Below are positions 8,343 to 16,999 of a DNA stretch of 64,000 nt, in pieces. Source of the stretch: Anaerolineales bacterium (GTDB lineage: Bacteria > Chloroflexota > Anaerolineae > Anaerolineales > Villigracilaceae); contig CP129480.1 in NCBI GenBank assembly GCA_030583885.1, positions 1,178,001-1,242,000 of the forward strand, read 5' to 3'. Position numbers and translations under genes: made by a program. The notes beneath the pieces are model-generated. The model did not search any database and was not told where the DNA came from. It saw only the letters and a program-made list of their open reading frames with translations. Every line of letters starts with the position of its first letter. Position 1 is the first letter of the stretch.

Positions 8343-9200
8343 ATGGAAAACCAAAAACAACCCTTCTGGACCCGTGACTCGTCCATATTGCTGGGCGGGT
8401 TCTTTGTGACCATCTTCCTCATTATGTACATTTGGTGGCCCCTTGCGGAGGAGTACCTCGCCTATGTGGATTGGAACGGAAAATGGTGGCTGTATATGGA
8501 CTGGCTTTTGCTCGGTGTTTTCCTGTTTATGTCCATTACGATTGTGGCGCGCGCAAATCTCAAAACGGATGTGCTGATCGTCTTCGTTGGCATCTGTGGC
8601 GGGCTGGCAATCGAAAGCTGGGGCACCCAAACGGAACTCTGGCATTACTACACCAACGAACGTCCGCCCTTGTGGATCATCCCCGCCTGGCCGATTGCGA
8701 GTTTGTCCATTGATCGGATTGCACGATACTTCAATTGGATCATCGAACGCAAGACGACCATTCACCATGCTCTATTCTTTCATCTCTATTGGATCACCTT
8801 CGCCTCCTTCCTAACCTTGATGCTGGTCTTTGTCTCCCCGACATTTGACAAGTCCTATACATGGCTGGCGACGATCCTGTGCATTCTGCTCATCCTCACT
8901 CCTGCGGACCATCGCTTTGCCTTGCTGACCTTTATCGCAGGCGCGGGGCTGGGCTATTTCCTTGAATTGTGGGGTACCACCCGCGAATGCTGGACGTACT
9001 ACACCTATGAAACGCCGCCGTTGTTTGCTGTCCTTGCGCATGGCATGGCAGCGGTCGCTTTTTGGCGGGCGGGGTTGGTGATGAAGATGGTAGGGGAGAA
9101 GTTGATTGGATTGAAAAGTAAGCCAGTGACCAGTTTGAGAATCCGTAAGATGAACGTCTCGCGGATTTTTTTCAGCGGTGGAAAAGGCTGGAGAAAATAG
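8343..9200 (+). CDS. Polytopic membrane protein with internal duplication
   Basis: 285 residues with about seven predicted membrane spans. I do not recognise the family. Two copies of a motif of the form E-x-WGT-x-x-E-x-W-x-YYT-x-E-x-PPL occur at residues 91-111 and 208-228, 117 residues apart. Each follows a Gly-rich membrane helix and precedes another helix, so the protein looks like a tandem duplication of a ~3-4-helix unit. The conserved acidic, Trp and Tyr residues at the membrane boundary could form a binding or catalytic site. ATG 8343 was chosen because of the -10 box immediately upstream; ATG 8325 in frame would add six residues. It is monocistronic and divergent from the DUF3597 gene. 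Confidence 0.75.
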   Translation: MENQKQPFWTRDSSILLGGFFVTIFLIMYIWWPLAEEYLAYVDWNGKWWLYMDWLLLGVFLFMSITIVARANLKTDVLIVFVGICGGLAIESWGTQTELWHYYTNERPPLWIIPAWPIASLSIDRIARYFNWIIERKTTIHHALFFHLYWITFASFLTLMLVFVSPTFDKSYTWLATILCILLILTPADHRFALLTFIAGAGLGYFLELWGTTRECWTYYTYETPPLFAVLAHGMAAVAFWRAGLVMKMVGEKLIGLKSKPVTSLRIRKMNVSRIFFSGGKGWRK

Positions 9201-9244
9201 AATCAGATAAAGGCGGGGGATGAGGCGAATGTGACATTTTGCCC

Positions 9245-9272
9245 TTGACTCGGGGGCGAATCGTCGTAGAAT
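9245..9272 (+). promoter_or_regulatory. Promoter of the ABC-exporter operon (TTGACT-16-TAGAAT)
   Basis: The -35 TTGACT is at 9245-9250 and the -10 TAGAAT at 9267-9272, spacer 16 nt. Predicted transcription starts near 9279, inside the double palindrome that begins at 9271, the expected position for a repressor-blocked promoter. Confidence 0.7.
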
Positions 9273-9306
9273 ATGACCTTGTGGTCACATGACCACAAGG
9301 TCATAT
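9271..9306. promoter_or_regulatory. Double palindromic operator (probable TetR-family site)
   Basis: A perfect inverted repeat has 17-bp arms (9271-9287 and 9290-9306) separated by CA. Each arm itself contains the smaller dyad TGACC-N4-GGTCA, with TTGT in the first and ACAA in the second, so two dyads are arranged as mirror images. It overlaps the -10 box and start of transcription. The TetR-family protein encoded in the same operon at 13144 is the obvious candidate ligand (inference). Confidence 0.75.
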
Positions 9307-9356
9307 CTATTCACCCGCCGCCGACCACAGCGGGGTAATCAAATAAAGGAACAACT

Positions 9357-10211
9357 ATGATCCGCGTTGAGAATCTTACTTTTACATATACTGGCACGAC
9401 CAAGCCCGCCATCAAGGACATCAGTTTCAACGTCCAGCCCGGCGAGATCTTCGGCTTTCTCGGACCAAGCGGTGCGGGCAAATCGACCACGCAGAAGATT
9501 TTATTTCGGCTCCTGCAAGGCTTTCAAGGGTCGGTCAGCGTGTTCGACCGCGACCTGCGCGAGTGGGGTTATGAATATTTCGAACAGGTCGGTGTAAGTT
9601 TTGAATTGCCCAACCATTACAGCAAATTGACCGCGCGCGAGAACCTGCGTTACTTCGGCGCGCTGTATCAGGGATCGGTGGCAAAGCCCGAAGAATTGCT
9701 CGAAAAGGTCGGCTTGCTGGACGATGCCGATATGCTCGTCTCGCAATATTCCAAAGGGATGAAGAACCGCCTGAGCGTGGCGCGTTCGCTGGTGAACAAG
9801 CCCAAACTGCTCTTCTTGGACGAACCGACCGCGGGGCTTGACCCCGTCAACGCCCGCAAGATCAAGGACCTGATCAAAGCCCAAAAGGACGCGGGCAAGA
9901 CGGTCTTTCTCACCACGCACGATATGCACATCGCCGATGAACTGTGCGACCGCGTCGCATTTATCGTAGATGGCAAACTCAGCCTGATCGATTCGCCGCG
10001 TGAATTGAAATTGCGCTACGGCAAAGCCGACGTGCGCGTGGAATTCGGCTTGAACGGGGTACATGAACAACGTGATTTCGCACTGGCGGGTCTCGCAGAT
10101 AATACCGGGTTCTTGAAATTGCTTCGTGAAGGCAGCGTCCGCACCCTGCACACGCAGGAAGCAACACTGGAAAACATCTTCATCCAGATGACGGGACGGA
10201 GGCTCGAATGA
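9357..10211 (+). CDS. ABC transporter ATP-binding protein (fluoroquinolone-exporter-like)
   Basis: 284 residues. Walker A GPSGAGKST at ~36-44, Q-loop near 90, signature motif YSKGMKNRLSVARSL at ~128-142, Walker B LLFLDEPTAGLD, and H-loop TTHDMH are all intact, so it should hydrolyse ATP. The C-terminal ~60 residues form the DRA-type extension. The two overlapping downstream permease genes and their sequence resemble the mycobacterial Rv2688c-Rv2687c-Rv2686c exporter. This first gene of the operon follows the operator/promoter; AAAGGA precedes ATG 9357. The drug substrate is inferred only from family resemblance. Confidence 0.9.
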   Translation: MIRVENLTFTYTGTTKPAIKDISFNVQPGEIFGFLGPSGAGKSTTQKILFRLLQGFQGSVSVFDRDLREWGYEYFEQVGVSFELPNHYSKLTARENLRYFGALYQGSVAKPEELLEKVGLLDDADMLVSQYSKGMKNRLSVARSLVNKPKLLFLDEPTAGLDPVNARKIKDLIKAQKDAGKTVFLTTHDMHIADELCDRVAFIVDGKLSLIDSPRELKLRYGKADVRVEFGLNGVHEQRDFALAGLADNTGFLKLLREGSVRTLHTQEATLENIFIQMTGRRLE

Positions 10212-10918
10212 CGCGCCTGCTCTCCCTCGCCCGCTGGGATGTGAGTCTGCAATTCCGTAACGGTTTCTATTATGTGTCGGCGTTCACCGCGGTCGTTATG
10301 ATCGTCCTGCTCAAACAATTCGATGTCACCGACTTTGGTTACTGGTGGCCCGCCATCATCACGGGCAACCTGACGATCAATTCCTTCTATTTCATGGCGG
10401 GCATTGTCCTGCTTGAAAAAGGCGAAGGCACGCTTGAGGCACAGATCGTCACGCCCTTGCGCCCGTGGGAGATCCTCGGCTCGAAGGTGCTGACTCTCGG
10501 TCTGCTCTCGCTGTTCGAGACGCTCACCATGATCGTCATCATCCAAGGCGTGAATTTCAACTGGCTTCTGCTGGTGACGGGCATCGTGTTCTACATTGCG
10601 ATGCTTTCGCTGTACGGCTTCATCGTCGTCGCCCGTTACGACTCGATCAGTGATTTCCTCCTGCCCTCCGCCGTGTGGACGATGGGCTTTTCCCTGCCGC
10701 TGTTGTATTACTTCGACATCTGGCGCAGTTGGGTGATGTTTCTGCATCCGTTACAAGCGATCATCATCCTGCTTCAATCGGCGTTCGCGTCCGTGCCTGC
10801 CTGGCAGATCGTTTACGGAATCGCTTATTCGATCTTATGGACAGGCATCGTTCTATGGCTCAGCCTGCGCACGTTCCACCGCTTCGTGGTGGCAAAAGAA
10901 GGAGCGCGTAAAAAATGA
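10208..10918 (+). CDS. ABC transporter permease 1 (fluoroquinolone-exporter-like)
   Basis: 236 residues with about six membrane helices. The N-terminus LARWDVSLQFRNGFYYVSAF is characteristic of fluoroquinolone-exporter permeases, and a conserved GTLEAQIVTPLRPWEIL segment lies between helices 2 and 3. It overlaps the ATPase gene by 4 nt (ATGA), so the two are translationally coupled. It probably pairs with the next gene product to form a heterodimeric channel. Confidence 0.85.
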   Translation: MTRLLSLARWDVSLQFRNGFYYVSAFTAVVMIVLLKQFDVTDFGYWWPAIITGNLTINSFYFMAGIVLLEKGEGTLEAQIVTPLRPWEILGSKVLTLGLLSLFETLTMIVIIQGVNFNWLLLVTGIVFYIAMLSLYGFIVVARYDSISDFLLPSAVWTMGFSLPLLYYFDIWRSWVMFLHPLQAIIILLQSAFASVPAWQIVYGIAYSILWTGIVLWLSLRTFHRFVVAKEGARKK

Positions 10919-11655
10919 ACCTCAACACGGTCTTCCGTTCGCTCGGTCCCATTGACATTCGCAATGTCCGCCGCGACAGCCTGACCTCGTGGATGATCTT
11001 CCTGCCGATCATGCTGGCACTGGTCTTGCGCTGGGGCGTGCCTCCGCTCACCGCGCGGTTGATGGAGCAATACAACTTCGATCTCGTCCAATACTATCCT
11101 GTTTTGCTGGCGTACTTTTTTATCGGCATGTGCCCAATGGTCTTCGGCGCGTTGATCGGTTTTCTTTTATTGGATGAAAAGGACGACCGAACCTTGACCG
11201 CCCTTCAGGTGACTCCTTTACCCATCAGCGGATACGTCCTCTATCGGGTGACGGTTCCGATCTTCCTCACCCTTGGGCTGATGTTCGTCCTCTTTCCCTT
11301 AGCGGACCTGACGCCTTTCGACCTGCGAACGGTCCTGCTCTCGGCGATTGCCGCCGCGCCCATGGCGCCGATGCTTGCCCTGCTCTTCGGCTCCGTCGCG
11401 CAGAACAAGGTACAGGGCTTCGCGCTGATGAAACTGACGGGTTTCATCTTCATCGCCCCTGTCGTCGCCTACTTCGCGCCCAGGGGCTGGGAACTGTTAT
11501 TCGGCATCGTCCCCACCTACTGGCCCATGAAAGTCTACTGGCTGTTGTACGCAGGCGAGACGAACGTATGGCTGTATGTGGTCATTGCGGTTGTGTACCA
11601 ACTGCTCGTCGCCGCCTTTTTTGCGAGAAGGTTTTACAAAGTTTTGCATCAATGA
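10915..11655 (+). CDS. ABC transporter permease 2
   Basis: 246 residues, about six membrane helices, overlapping the previous permease by 4 nt. The segment LLDEKDDRTLTALQVTPLPISGY occupies the same place as the LEKGEGTLEAQIVTPLRP segment of permease 1, so the two are diverged paralogues. I infer a heterodimer with permease 1, energised by the first gene. Confidence 0.85.
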   Translation: MNLNTVFRSLGPIDIRNVRRDSLTSWMIFLPIMLALVLRWGVPPLTARLMEQYNFDLVQYYPVLLAYFFIGMCPMVFGALIGFLLLDEKDDRTLTALQVTPLPISGYVLYRVTVPIFLTLGLMFVLFPLADLTPFDLRTVLLSAIAAAPMAPMLALLFGSVAQNKVQGFALMKLTGFIFIAPVVAYFAPRGWELLFGIVPTYWPMKVYWLLYAGETNVWLYVVIAVVYQLLVAAFFARRFYKVLHQ

Positions 11656-11702
11656 TCAATTCGCGCTCGGCGGCTTAAGTAAATTATTCAGGAGAATCCA
11701 TC

Positions 11703-11909
11703 ATGGACACACTCACCATCATCGCGTACATATTAATTCTTTACGGCATTGCCGTATTGTATGTGGCGTATTTCAAACCCCAGTCGATTTGGAATCTCGG
11801 TAAGATTCAGGGTTTTGTGCAACTGCTCTCCGAAAAAGGGACAGTCATCTTTTTCAGCATCGTCGGCATCGCTACCATCGGCGGCGGCATCTATCTACTT
11901 GTGAGGTAA
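11703..11909 (+). CDS. Small two-helix membrane protein
   Basis: 68 residues with two hydrophobic helices (~3-24 and ~46-66) joined by a short loop (FKPQSIWNLGKIQG). No family recognised. CAGGAG lies 7-8 nt before ATG 11703, and the stop is 5 nt from the next start, so it is a genuine operon member. It could be an accessory subunit of one of the flanking transporters (inference). Confidence 0.75.
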   Translation: MDTLTIIAYILILYGIAVLYVAYFKPQSIWNLGKIQGFVQLLSEKGTVIFFSIVGIATIGGGIYLLVR

Positions 11910-11914
11910 CTTGA

Positions 11915-13108
11915 ATGAGCAACGAACAAACTGGTTTCGCCCAGCGCAGTCTGGAAAAAATACACTTTGACCACAAGGATATGGACTACTACCTGTCCTG
12001 GATGATGGGACGTGAAATTTATGATGGCAGTGACCGCACGGAATTATTGGAAACCGCCAAACGAATTCCCAATGCCGACGTGCAAGCCTGGTACACCGAA
12101 TGGTCTGCACTGGCGCGGCGCCTCGAAGCGCAGGCGGAAGAGGCGCTTCAAAAAGGAGATAAAGATTCCGCCCGCAAGTTGTTCCTGCGCGCCTGCACGT
12201 ATCACCGCGGTCCGCTTTTCATTATGGGGCGGAAACATCCCGATTTCTATAAGCATTGGCAGAACATGCAAGCCTGCTTCCGCAAAGCTGCGCAGCTTTC
12301 CAATCCCATCATCGAACCTGTCGAGGTCCCGTTCAACGGGCAGACGTTGTCGGGATACTTTTGGGGCGTGGATAACAGCAAAACAGCAAGGCCAACTCTG
12401 GTCGTGGTCGGAGGCGTGGAGACATGGGCGGAGGACTGCTACTTCATGATCGGCACGTCTGCGGCGGCGCGCGGTTATAACGTCATCACCGCTGATCTAG
12501 CGGGGCAGGGAATGAATCCAGATAAAGGATTGCATTTCGGCGCGCGGATGGAAATCACTGCCAAAGCGTTGGTGGATTATACGCTGACGCGTCCTGAAGT
12601 GGACCCGAACCTGCTTGCGCTCTTCGGCTTTAGCTGGGGCGGACATATCGCCTTCAAAGCCGCGCGCTTCGACCCGCGCCTCAAGGCGATGATCGCCAAC
12701 CCGCCCATGCCGGATGTCTTCCGCGCAGCACTGGCACAGCAAAAGGGACACGACCGCAGTGACCCTGTCAGCCGCACGGCGTTCGACCAGATCGTATGGC
12801 GCTTTGGTTTGAAGATCAGCTTCAACCCGAAGGATATCGCGGCGCGCTTCGGGAAAATCTGGGATTACCTGACCAACGGGAAGGTGGATGTTAAGCAGAT
12901 TAAAATCCCAGCCTTGTTAATTGCTGGCGAAGGCGAAGCGGAGATCACGCTCAAGATCACGCGTGAATGCTTTGAGCAGTTACCCAACCCGAAGAAGAAG
13001 ATGGTCATCTTCACCAAGGAACAGGGCGGGGAGGCGCATTGTCAGGTCAATAATTTGGCATTGCCGAACGCGACCATGTTCGATTGGCTGGATGAAGTGC
13101 TGAAATAG
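11915..13108 (+). CDS. Alpha/beta hydrolase (FrsA/acyl-peptidase-like)
   Basis: 397 residues, cytosolic, no signal peptide. The N-terminal ~120 residues are a helical cap. The hydrolase core starts near residue 128, with the oxyanion region VVGGVETWAEDCY and the nucleophile elbow GFSWGG (Ser240). A late Asp/Glu and a His near GGEAHCQ complete a plausible triad. The arrangement resembles DUF1100/FrsA and 2,6-dihydroxypseudooxynicotine hydrolase relatives, which cleave C-C, ester or amide bonds. Its place between two exporters suggests it modifies the exported or regulating compound; this is inference. Confidence 0.82.
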   Translation: MSNEQTGFAQRSLEKIHFDHKDMDYYLSWMMGREIYDGSDRTELLETAKRIPNADVQAWYTEWSALARRLEAQAEEALQKGDKDSARKLFLRACTYHRGPLFIMGRKHPDFYKHWQNMQACFRKAAQLSNPIIEPVEVPFNGQTLSGYFWGVDNSKTARPTLVVVGGVETWAEDCYFMIGTSAAARGYNVITADLAGQGMNPDKGLHFGARMEITAKALVDYTLTRPEVDPNLLALFGFSWGGHIAFKAARFDPRLKAMIANPPMPDVFRAALAQQKGHDRSDPVSRTAFDQIVWRFGLKISFNPKDIAARFGKIWDYLTNGKVDVKQIKIPALLIAGEGEAEITLKITRECFEQLPNPKKKMVIFTKEQGGEAHCQVNNLALPNATMFDWLDEVLK

Positions 13109-13143
13109 CCGAAGTTTGCATTGAATGAAGGAAATAGCGACCC

Positions 13144-13803
13144 ATGCCAAAACAAACGTTTTTCAACCTTCCCGACGAGAAACGCAATACGATCATCAAT
13201 GCCGCCATTAACGAGTTTGCAGAATATGGTTTGGAGAACGCCTCCACAAACCGCATTGTGGCAAACAGCGGCATCTCGAAGGGGAGTTTCTACCAATACT
13301 TTGAGGATAAACAGGATGTTTTCATGTATTTGCTCACTGTGCTGGAGCAGGAAAAGGTGGAATACTTCAAGGGGAAGCATCCGCCGAGTATGAATATGGA
13401 TACTTTTGGGTATTTTCGATGGATGATCAAGGAAGGCATGGCGTTCAATTCCGCTTATCCGAGTTTGGTGCAAGCTATCAGCCGCGTGATGTTCGGCGAG
13501 GGCTTGTATTACCAAAACTTCAATCATGTCCGTGAGCGTTCCACGCAGGGGTTGCGGGCGATGATCATGCAAGCCATCCAGAACAGCGAAGTGGATCCCA
13601 GCGTGGATGTGGAACTTGCGATCATGATCATGGAGACGTGGAGCAATGCCATCAGCTCCTACATTATGAACGAAGGTGTGAAGCAGAAGGACATCATGAA
13701 GTGGGTGCGCTCCGCGAAAACGCAGGAAAGAATCGACAAAATGCTGTATGTGATGGAGTATGGTCTGCGTAAGACCGAATCAGAGTTCACAACCGCGGCA
13801 TAG
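13144..13803 (+). CDS. TetR/AcrR family transcriptional regulator
   Basis: 219 residues. The N-terminal helix-turn-helix (~10-56) shows the typical TetR pattern: IINAAINEFAEYGLENASTNRIV, then SGISKGSFYQYFEDKQDVF. The rest is a helical ligand-binding/dimerisation domain. GAAGGA precedes ATG 13144. It is encoded mid-operon on the same strand as the exporters. Its likely operator is the double palindrome at 9271-9306, giving autoregulation of the whole unit, relieved by a ligand that the pumps or hydrolase handle (inference). Confidence 0.93.
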   Translation: MPKQTFFNLPDEKRNTIINAAINEFAEYGLENASTNRIVANSGISKGSFYQYFEDKQDVFMYLLTVLEQEKVEYFKGKHPPSMNMDTFGYFRWMIKEGMAFNSAYPSLVQAISRVMFGEGLYYQNFNHVRERSTQGLRAMIMQAIQNSEVDPSVDVELAIMIMETWSNAISSYIMNEGVKQKDIMKWVRSAKTQERIDKMLYVMEYGLRKTESEFTTAA

Positions 13804-13819
13804 GAGAAAGGAATTTGCC

Positions 13820-15049
13820 ATGAATTTATTTCTGCGCCTTGCATGGCGCAACGTGTGGAGACAACGCCGCAGAACATTCCTGATCGCCATCGGTATGGGC
13901 ATCACCATGTCTCTGCTGGTGTTCTACGATGGATTGATCGGCGGTTTCGAGCAGGCGATCTATGGAAATGCCATCCAGTTATTGGGCGGCAATATACAGG
14001 TCCATGCGCCGGGGTACGGTGAAAAAGCCGGGCGGAAACCCCTGCTCCCGCTGGCCGACCCAGATGCCGTTGTGAATGCGGCGGAAGCGCATCCCGATGT
14101 TGTGGTGGCTTCGAAGCGCATCGTCACCGGCGGAATGGTGACCAACCGCGAAGGTGCGTTTGCGGTCTCGATCATCGGCGTGGAAGTGGAGAAGGAATCC
14201 AGGATCACGCCTGTGTCGGAAACGATCACAGAGGGACGCTATCTCAACGCGGATGACGGCGATATGATCGTCATTGGGCAGGGATTGGCAACTGCGATGG
14301 ACGTGAAAGTGGGTGACCGCATCACACTGGTCGGCAACTCGAAGAACGAACAATCGCGTCAACGCACCATGACGGTTGTCGGCATCTACGATGTGGGTGT
14401 ACCGTCGGTGGAAAAAGGCATGATCTACATGTCGCTTGCGGAAGCACAACAACTGTACGGTTTAAACGGGCAGGCGACCGAAGTGGTCGTTTCGCTGAAA
14501 CAGATCGGTCAGGAAGCAAGCGTGATCACCGCCATCAATAAGACTGTGCCTGGGTATGAAGTGGAAAGCTGGGAGACGGGCATCCCCGACCTGAAACAGA
14601 CGATGGATATGAAAACCGGCGTGATGGGTGTGTTCGGTGTGTTCATGATCGGCATTGTCGCCATCGGAATTCTCAACCTGTTGATGATGGCGGTCTTTGA
14701 ACGCACACGTGAGATTGGCATTGTTGGCGCGCTGGGTCTCAAACCGCGCGAGATTACCATCCTGTTCCTCCTGGAAGGAATCCTGATCGGTTTGATGGGT
14801 GCCGTCCTGGGTGCGGTGTTGGGGACGGTTTTCAATGGCATCTTTAGCGTGGTCGGCTTTGATTACAGCCAGTTCGCCGACTTGACCGAATATACCGCGT
14901 TGATCAGTGGAAGCATCTATACTCAACTCGTCCCGATGAAGGTGCTTCAACACGCGCTGACGGTTGCGATCATTTCTGCGCTGGCAGCGTTGTACCCGGC
15001 AATTGAAGCGTCACGCCGTGAACCGGCTGAGGCACTGCATTACGTGTAG
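13820..15049 (+). CDS. FtsX/MacB-type ABC permease 1
   Basis: 409 residues from ATG 13820, preceded by GGAGAAAGG. Topology is that of MacB/LolC: one N-terminal helix (~20-42), a large extracellular domain (~45-270), then three helices within an FtsX domain (~280-405). FERTREIGIVGALGLKPREI is the ATPase-coupling loop. Such permeases act as mechanotransmitters rather than classic channels. The next gene encodes a homologue, so a heterodimer driven by the ATPase at 16290 is likely. Confidence 0.88.
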   Translation: MNLFLRLAWRNVWRQRRRTFLIAIGMGITMSLLVFYDGLIGGFEQAIYGNAIQLLGGNIQVHAPGYGEKAGRKPLLPLADPDAVVNAAEAHPDVVVASKRIVTGGMVTNREGAFAVSIIGVEVEKESRITPVSETITEGRYLNADDGDMIVIGQGLATAMDVKVGDRITLVGNSKNEQSRQRTMTVVGIYDVGVPSVEKGMIYMSLAEAQQLYGLNGQATEVVVSLKQIGQEASVITAINKTVPGYEVESWETGIPDLKQTMDMKTGVMGVFGVFMIGIVAIGILNLLMMAVFERTREIGIVGALGLKPREITILFLLEGILIGLMGAVLGAVLGTVFNGIFSVVGFDYSQFADLTEYTALISGSIYTQLVPMKVLQHALTVAIISALAALYPAIEASRREPAEALHYV

Positions 15050-15059
15050 GAGCACCAAC

Positions 15060-16277
15060 ATGATGAATTATCTCAAAATGGCATATCGCAACCTGGGCAG
15101 GCATCGCCGCCGCTCTGTTCTATCCGCATTGGCGCTCGGCTTGGGCACAGCCCTGTTGATGTTCATTGCCGCGTTCTTCGAAGGCGAGATGCGCGGCTCC
15201 ATGGAGACCACCCTGCGCTTAAATACGGGGCATCTGCAGGTCACGAATGCATCCTATGACCCCGATAAGCTCAGCGTTGCATGGGAGTATCTGATCGAGA
15301 ACCCGAGTCAATCCGCGGCGAAGATCGAAGCGTTGGAACAGGTCAAAGCCGCAACGCCGCGGCTGGTCACAAGCGGGATCGTCTCGGTACGGGACGAATC
15401 GGCCGGAGTCCAGATCATGGGCATTGACCCGGCCTCCCCGGCGAATGACCCATATCGAACCCTGGTAGCGGGTGAATTCCTGGCTGCAGAGGATCGATCC
15501 GGCATTCTCATCGGCTTGCCGCTGGCGGAGAGTCTTGGGCTGCAGGTCGGCGACTCACTGCAACTGCTGGTCAACACATCCGATGGGATTGTGGATGAAC
15601 AGCCGTTCACCATACGCGGAATTTTTACCACAGGCACGTCGGCGTATGACAAGGGCATCGTGTTCCTGCCGCTTGCCAAGGCGCAGGTATTCTCGGGCGC
15701 CATGGAACGTGCCAGTTACATCTTCGTCATGCTCAATGATCGTGAACAGGCGGATGCTGTTGCCGCAGCCATTCAGGGACAGAACTATCGCATCCGCACA
15801 TGGACGGAGATGAATCAGCTGCTTGTGCTGGTCAACGATTTTTCGAACGCCTATCTCACGGTCATCAACTTGATCGTGCTGGGCGTGACCGCCACCGTAA
15901 TCGTCAATACATTGCTCATGTCTGTGTTTGAACGCACACGCGAGATCGGCATCCTTTCCGCCATCGGCATGAAGGGCAGTCAGATCATCACCCTGTTCCT
16001 TGTCGAAGCCACGTTATTGGGCACAGCAGGAATTACGTTCGGGTCGCTGGTGGGTTGGGCGGTTTCGGCGTATCTTGCCAAAGTCGGCGTGTTCTTTGGC
16101 GATCTCGGCATTAGTGGAGAAATGCTTTTGGAAGACCGCATCTATCCCATTCTGACGCTTGAATCTGCCATCAACCTGATCGTCACGGCATTCATTATTA
16201 CCGTACTTGCTTCGCTCTACCCCGCGCGGATGGCTTCCCGCATGGAGCCGGTCGAAGCCCTGCACAGCGCACAATAA
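15060..16277 (+). CDS. FtsX/MacB-type ABC permease 2
   Basis: 405 residues starting MMNYLKMAYRNLGRHRRRS. AGGAG lies 7 nt before ATG 15060, and ATG 15063 is an alternative. Layout as in permease 1: N-terminal helix, extracellular domain (~50-275), three C-terminal helices, coupling loop FERTREIGILSAIGMKG. The two-permease plus separate-ATPase plus adaptor arrangement resembles LolCDE or HlyD-linked MacB systems. In a presumably monoderm host it probably works on membrane-bound or periplasm-like substrates. Confidence 0.88.
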   Translation: MMNYLKMAYRNLGRHRRRSVLSALALGLGTALLMFIAAFFEGEMRGSMETTLRLNTGHLQVTNASYDPDKLSVAWEYLIENPSQSAAKIEALEQVKAATPRLVTSGIVSVRDESAGVQIMGIDPASPANDPYRTLVAGEFLAAEDRSGILIGLPLAESLGLQVGDSLQLLVNTSDGIVDEQPFTIRGIFTTGTSAYDKGIVFLPLAKAQVFSGAMERASYIFVMLNDREQADAVAAAIQGQNYRIRTWTEMNQLLVLVNDFSNAYLTVINLIVLGVTATVIVNTLLMSVFERTREIGILSAIGMKGSQIITLFLVEATLLGTAGITFGSLVGWAVSAYLAKVGVFFGDLGISGEMLLEDRIYPILTLESAINLIVTAFIITVLASLYPARMASRMEPVEALHSAQ

Positions 16278-16289
16278 AGGAGAAATATC

Positions 16290-16982
16290 ATGGAAGTCGC
16301 AAAATTAACCGATGTCACCCGTATTTACAAAATCGGTGAAGTGGAAACCCGCGCCTTAAATGGCGTCAGCATGAGCATCAAGGATGGGGAATTCACATCC
16401 CTGGTTGGCCCTTCCGGTTCCGGCAAGACCACTCTCCTGCAACTTATTGGGTGTCTTGATCAGCCGACCTCCGGCAGTGTGATCATCAACGGGATGGAAA
16501 CCACCAACCTGAACCGCAACCAGCGCGCGGATCTTCGCAAAGGGACGATTGGGTTTGTGTTCCAATTCTTCGCCCTCATCCCAACGCTGACCGCTTACGA
16601 AAACGTCGAAATGCCGCTGCTCTTGAACGGCAAGGCTCCCGCCGAACGCAGACAGCGTGTGATGGAATTGCTGGATGCCGTCGATATGAACGACCGCGAA
16701 CATCACCGCCCCGACCAGTTAAGTGGCGGACAACAACAACGCGTCGCGGTTGCCCGGGCGCTTGCTACAAATCCCAAAATGATTCTCGCTGACGAACCCA
16801 CCGCCAATCTTGATACCGAAAACGGCGAGCAGGTCATGGAGATCATGAAGAAACTCAATAAAGAGACCGGCACCACATTTGTCTTTGCCACGCATGATCC
16901 CCGCGTGATCAAATATGCAACACGCGTGGTCACCCTGCAGGATGGTCTGATCACAAAAGACGGCAAGGCAACCAAAAAATAA
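16290..16982 (+). CDS. ABC transporter ATP-binding protein (MacB/LolD family)
   Basis: 230 residues, typical of LolD/MacB ATPases. Walker A GPSGSGKT (~40-47), Q-loop [19 protein letters not shown], signature [15 protein letters not shown] (~145-159), Walker [12 protein letters not shown] and H-loop FATHDPR are complete. AAAGGAG precedes ATG 16290, 12 nt after the second permease. It energises the two FtsX-type permeases upstream. Confidence 0.92.
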   Translation: MEVAKLTDVTRIYKIGEVETRALNGVSMSIKDGEFTSLVGPSGSGKTTLLQLIGCLDQPTSGSVIINGMETTNLNRNQRADLRKGTIGFVFQFFALIPTLTAYENVEMPLLLNGKAPAERRQRVMELLDAVDMNDREHHRPDQLSGGQQQRVAVARALATNPKMILADEPTANLDTENGEQVMEIMKKLNKETGTTFVFATHDPRVIKYATRVVTLQDGLITKDGKATKK

Positions 16983-16999
16983 GTGCTGGAGAGCAACGA

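Noticed and set aside
10016..10747. 243-codon minus-strand frame across the ABC ATPase and permease genes
   Set aside because: His/Gln/Asp-rich translation typical of a GC-rich antisense shadow; the plus-strand genes are clearly real and coupled.
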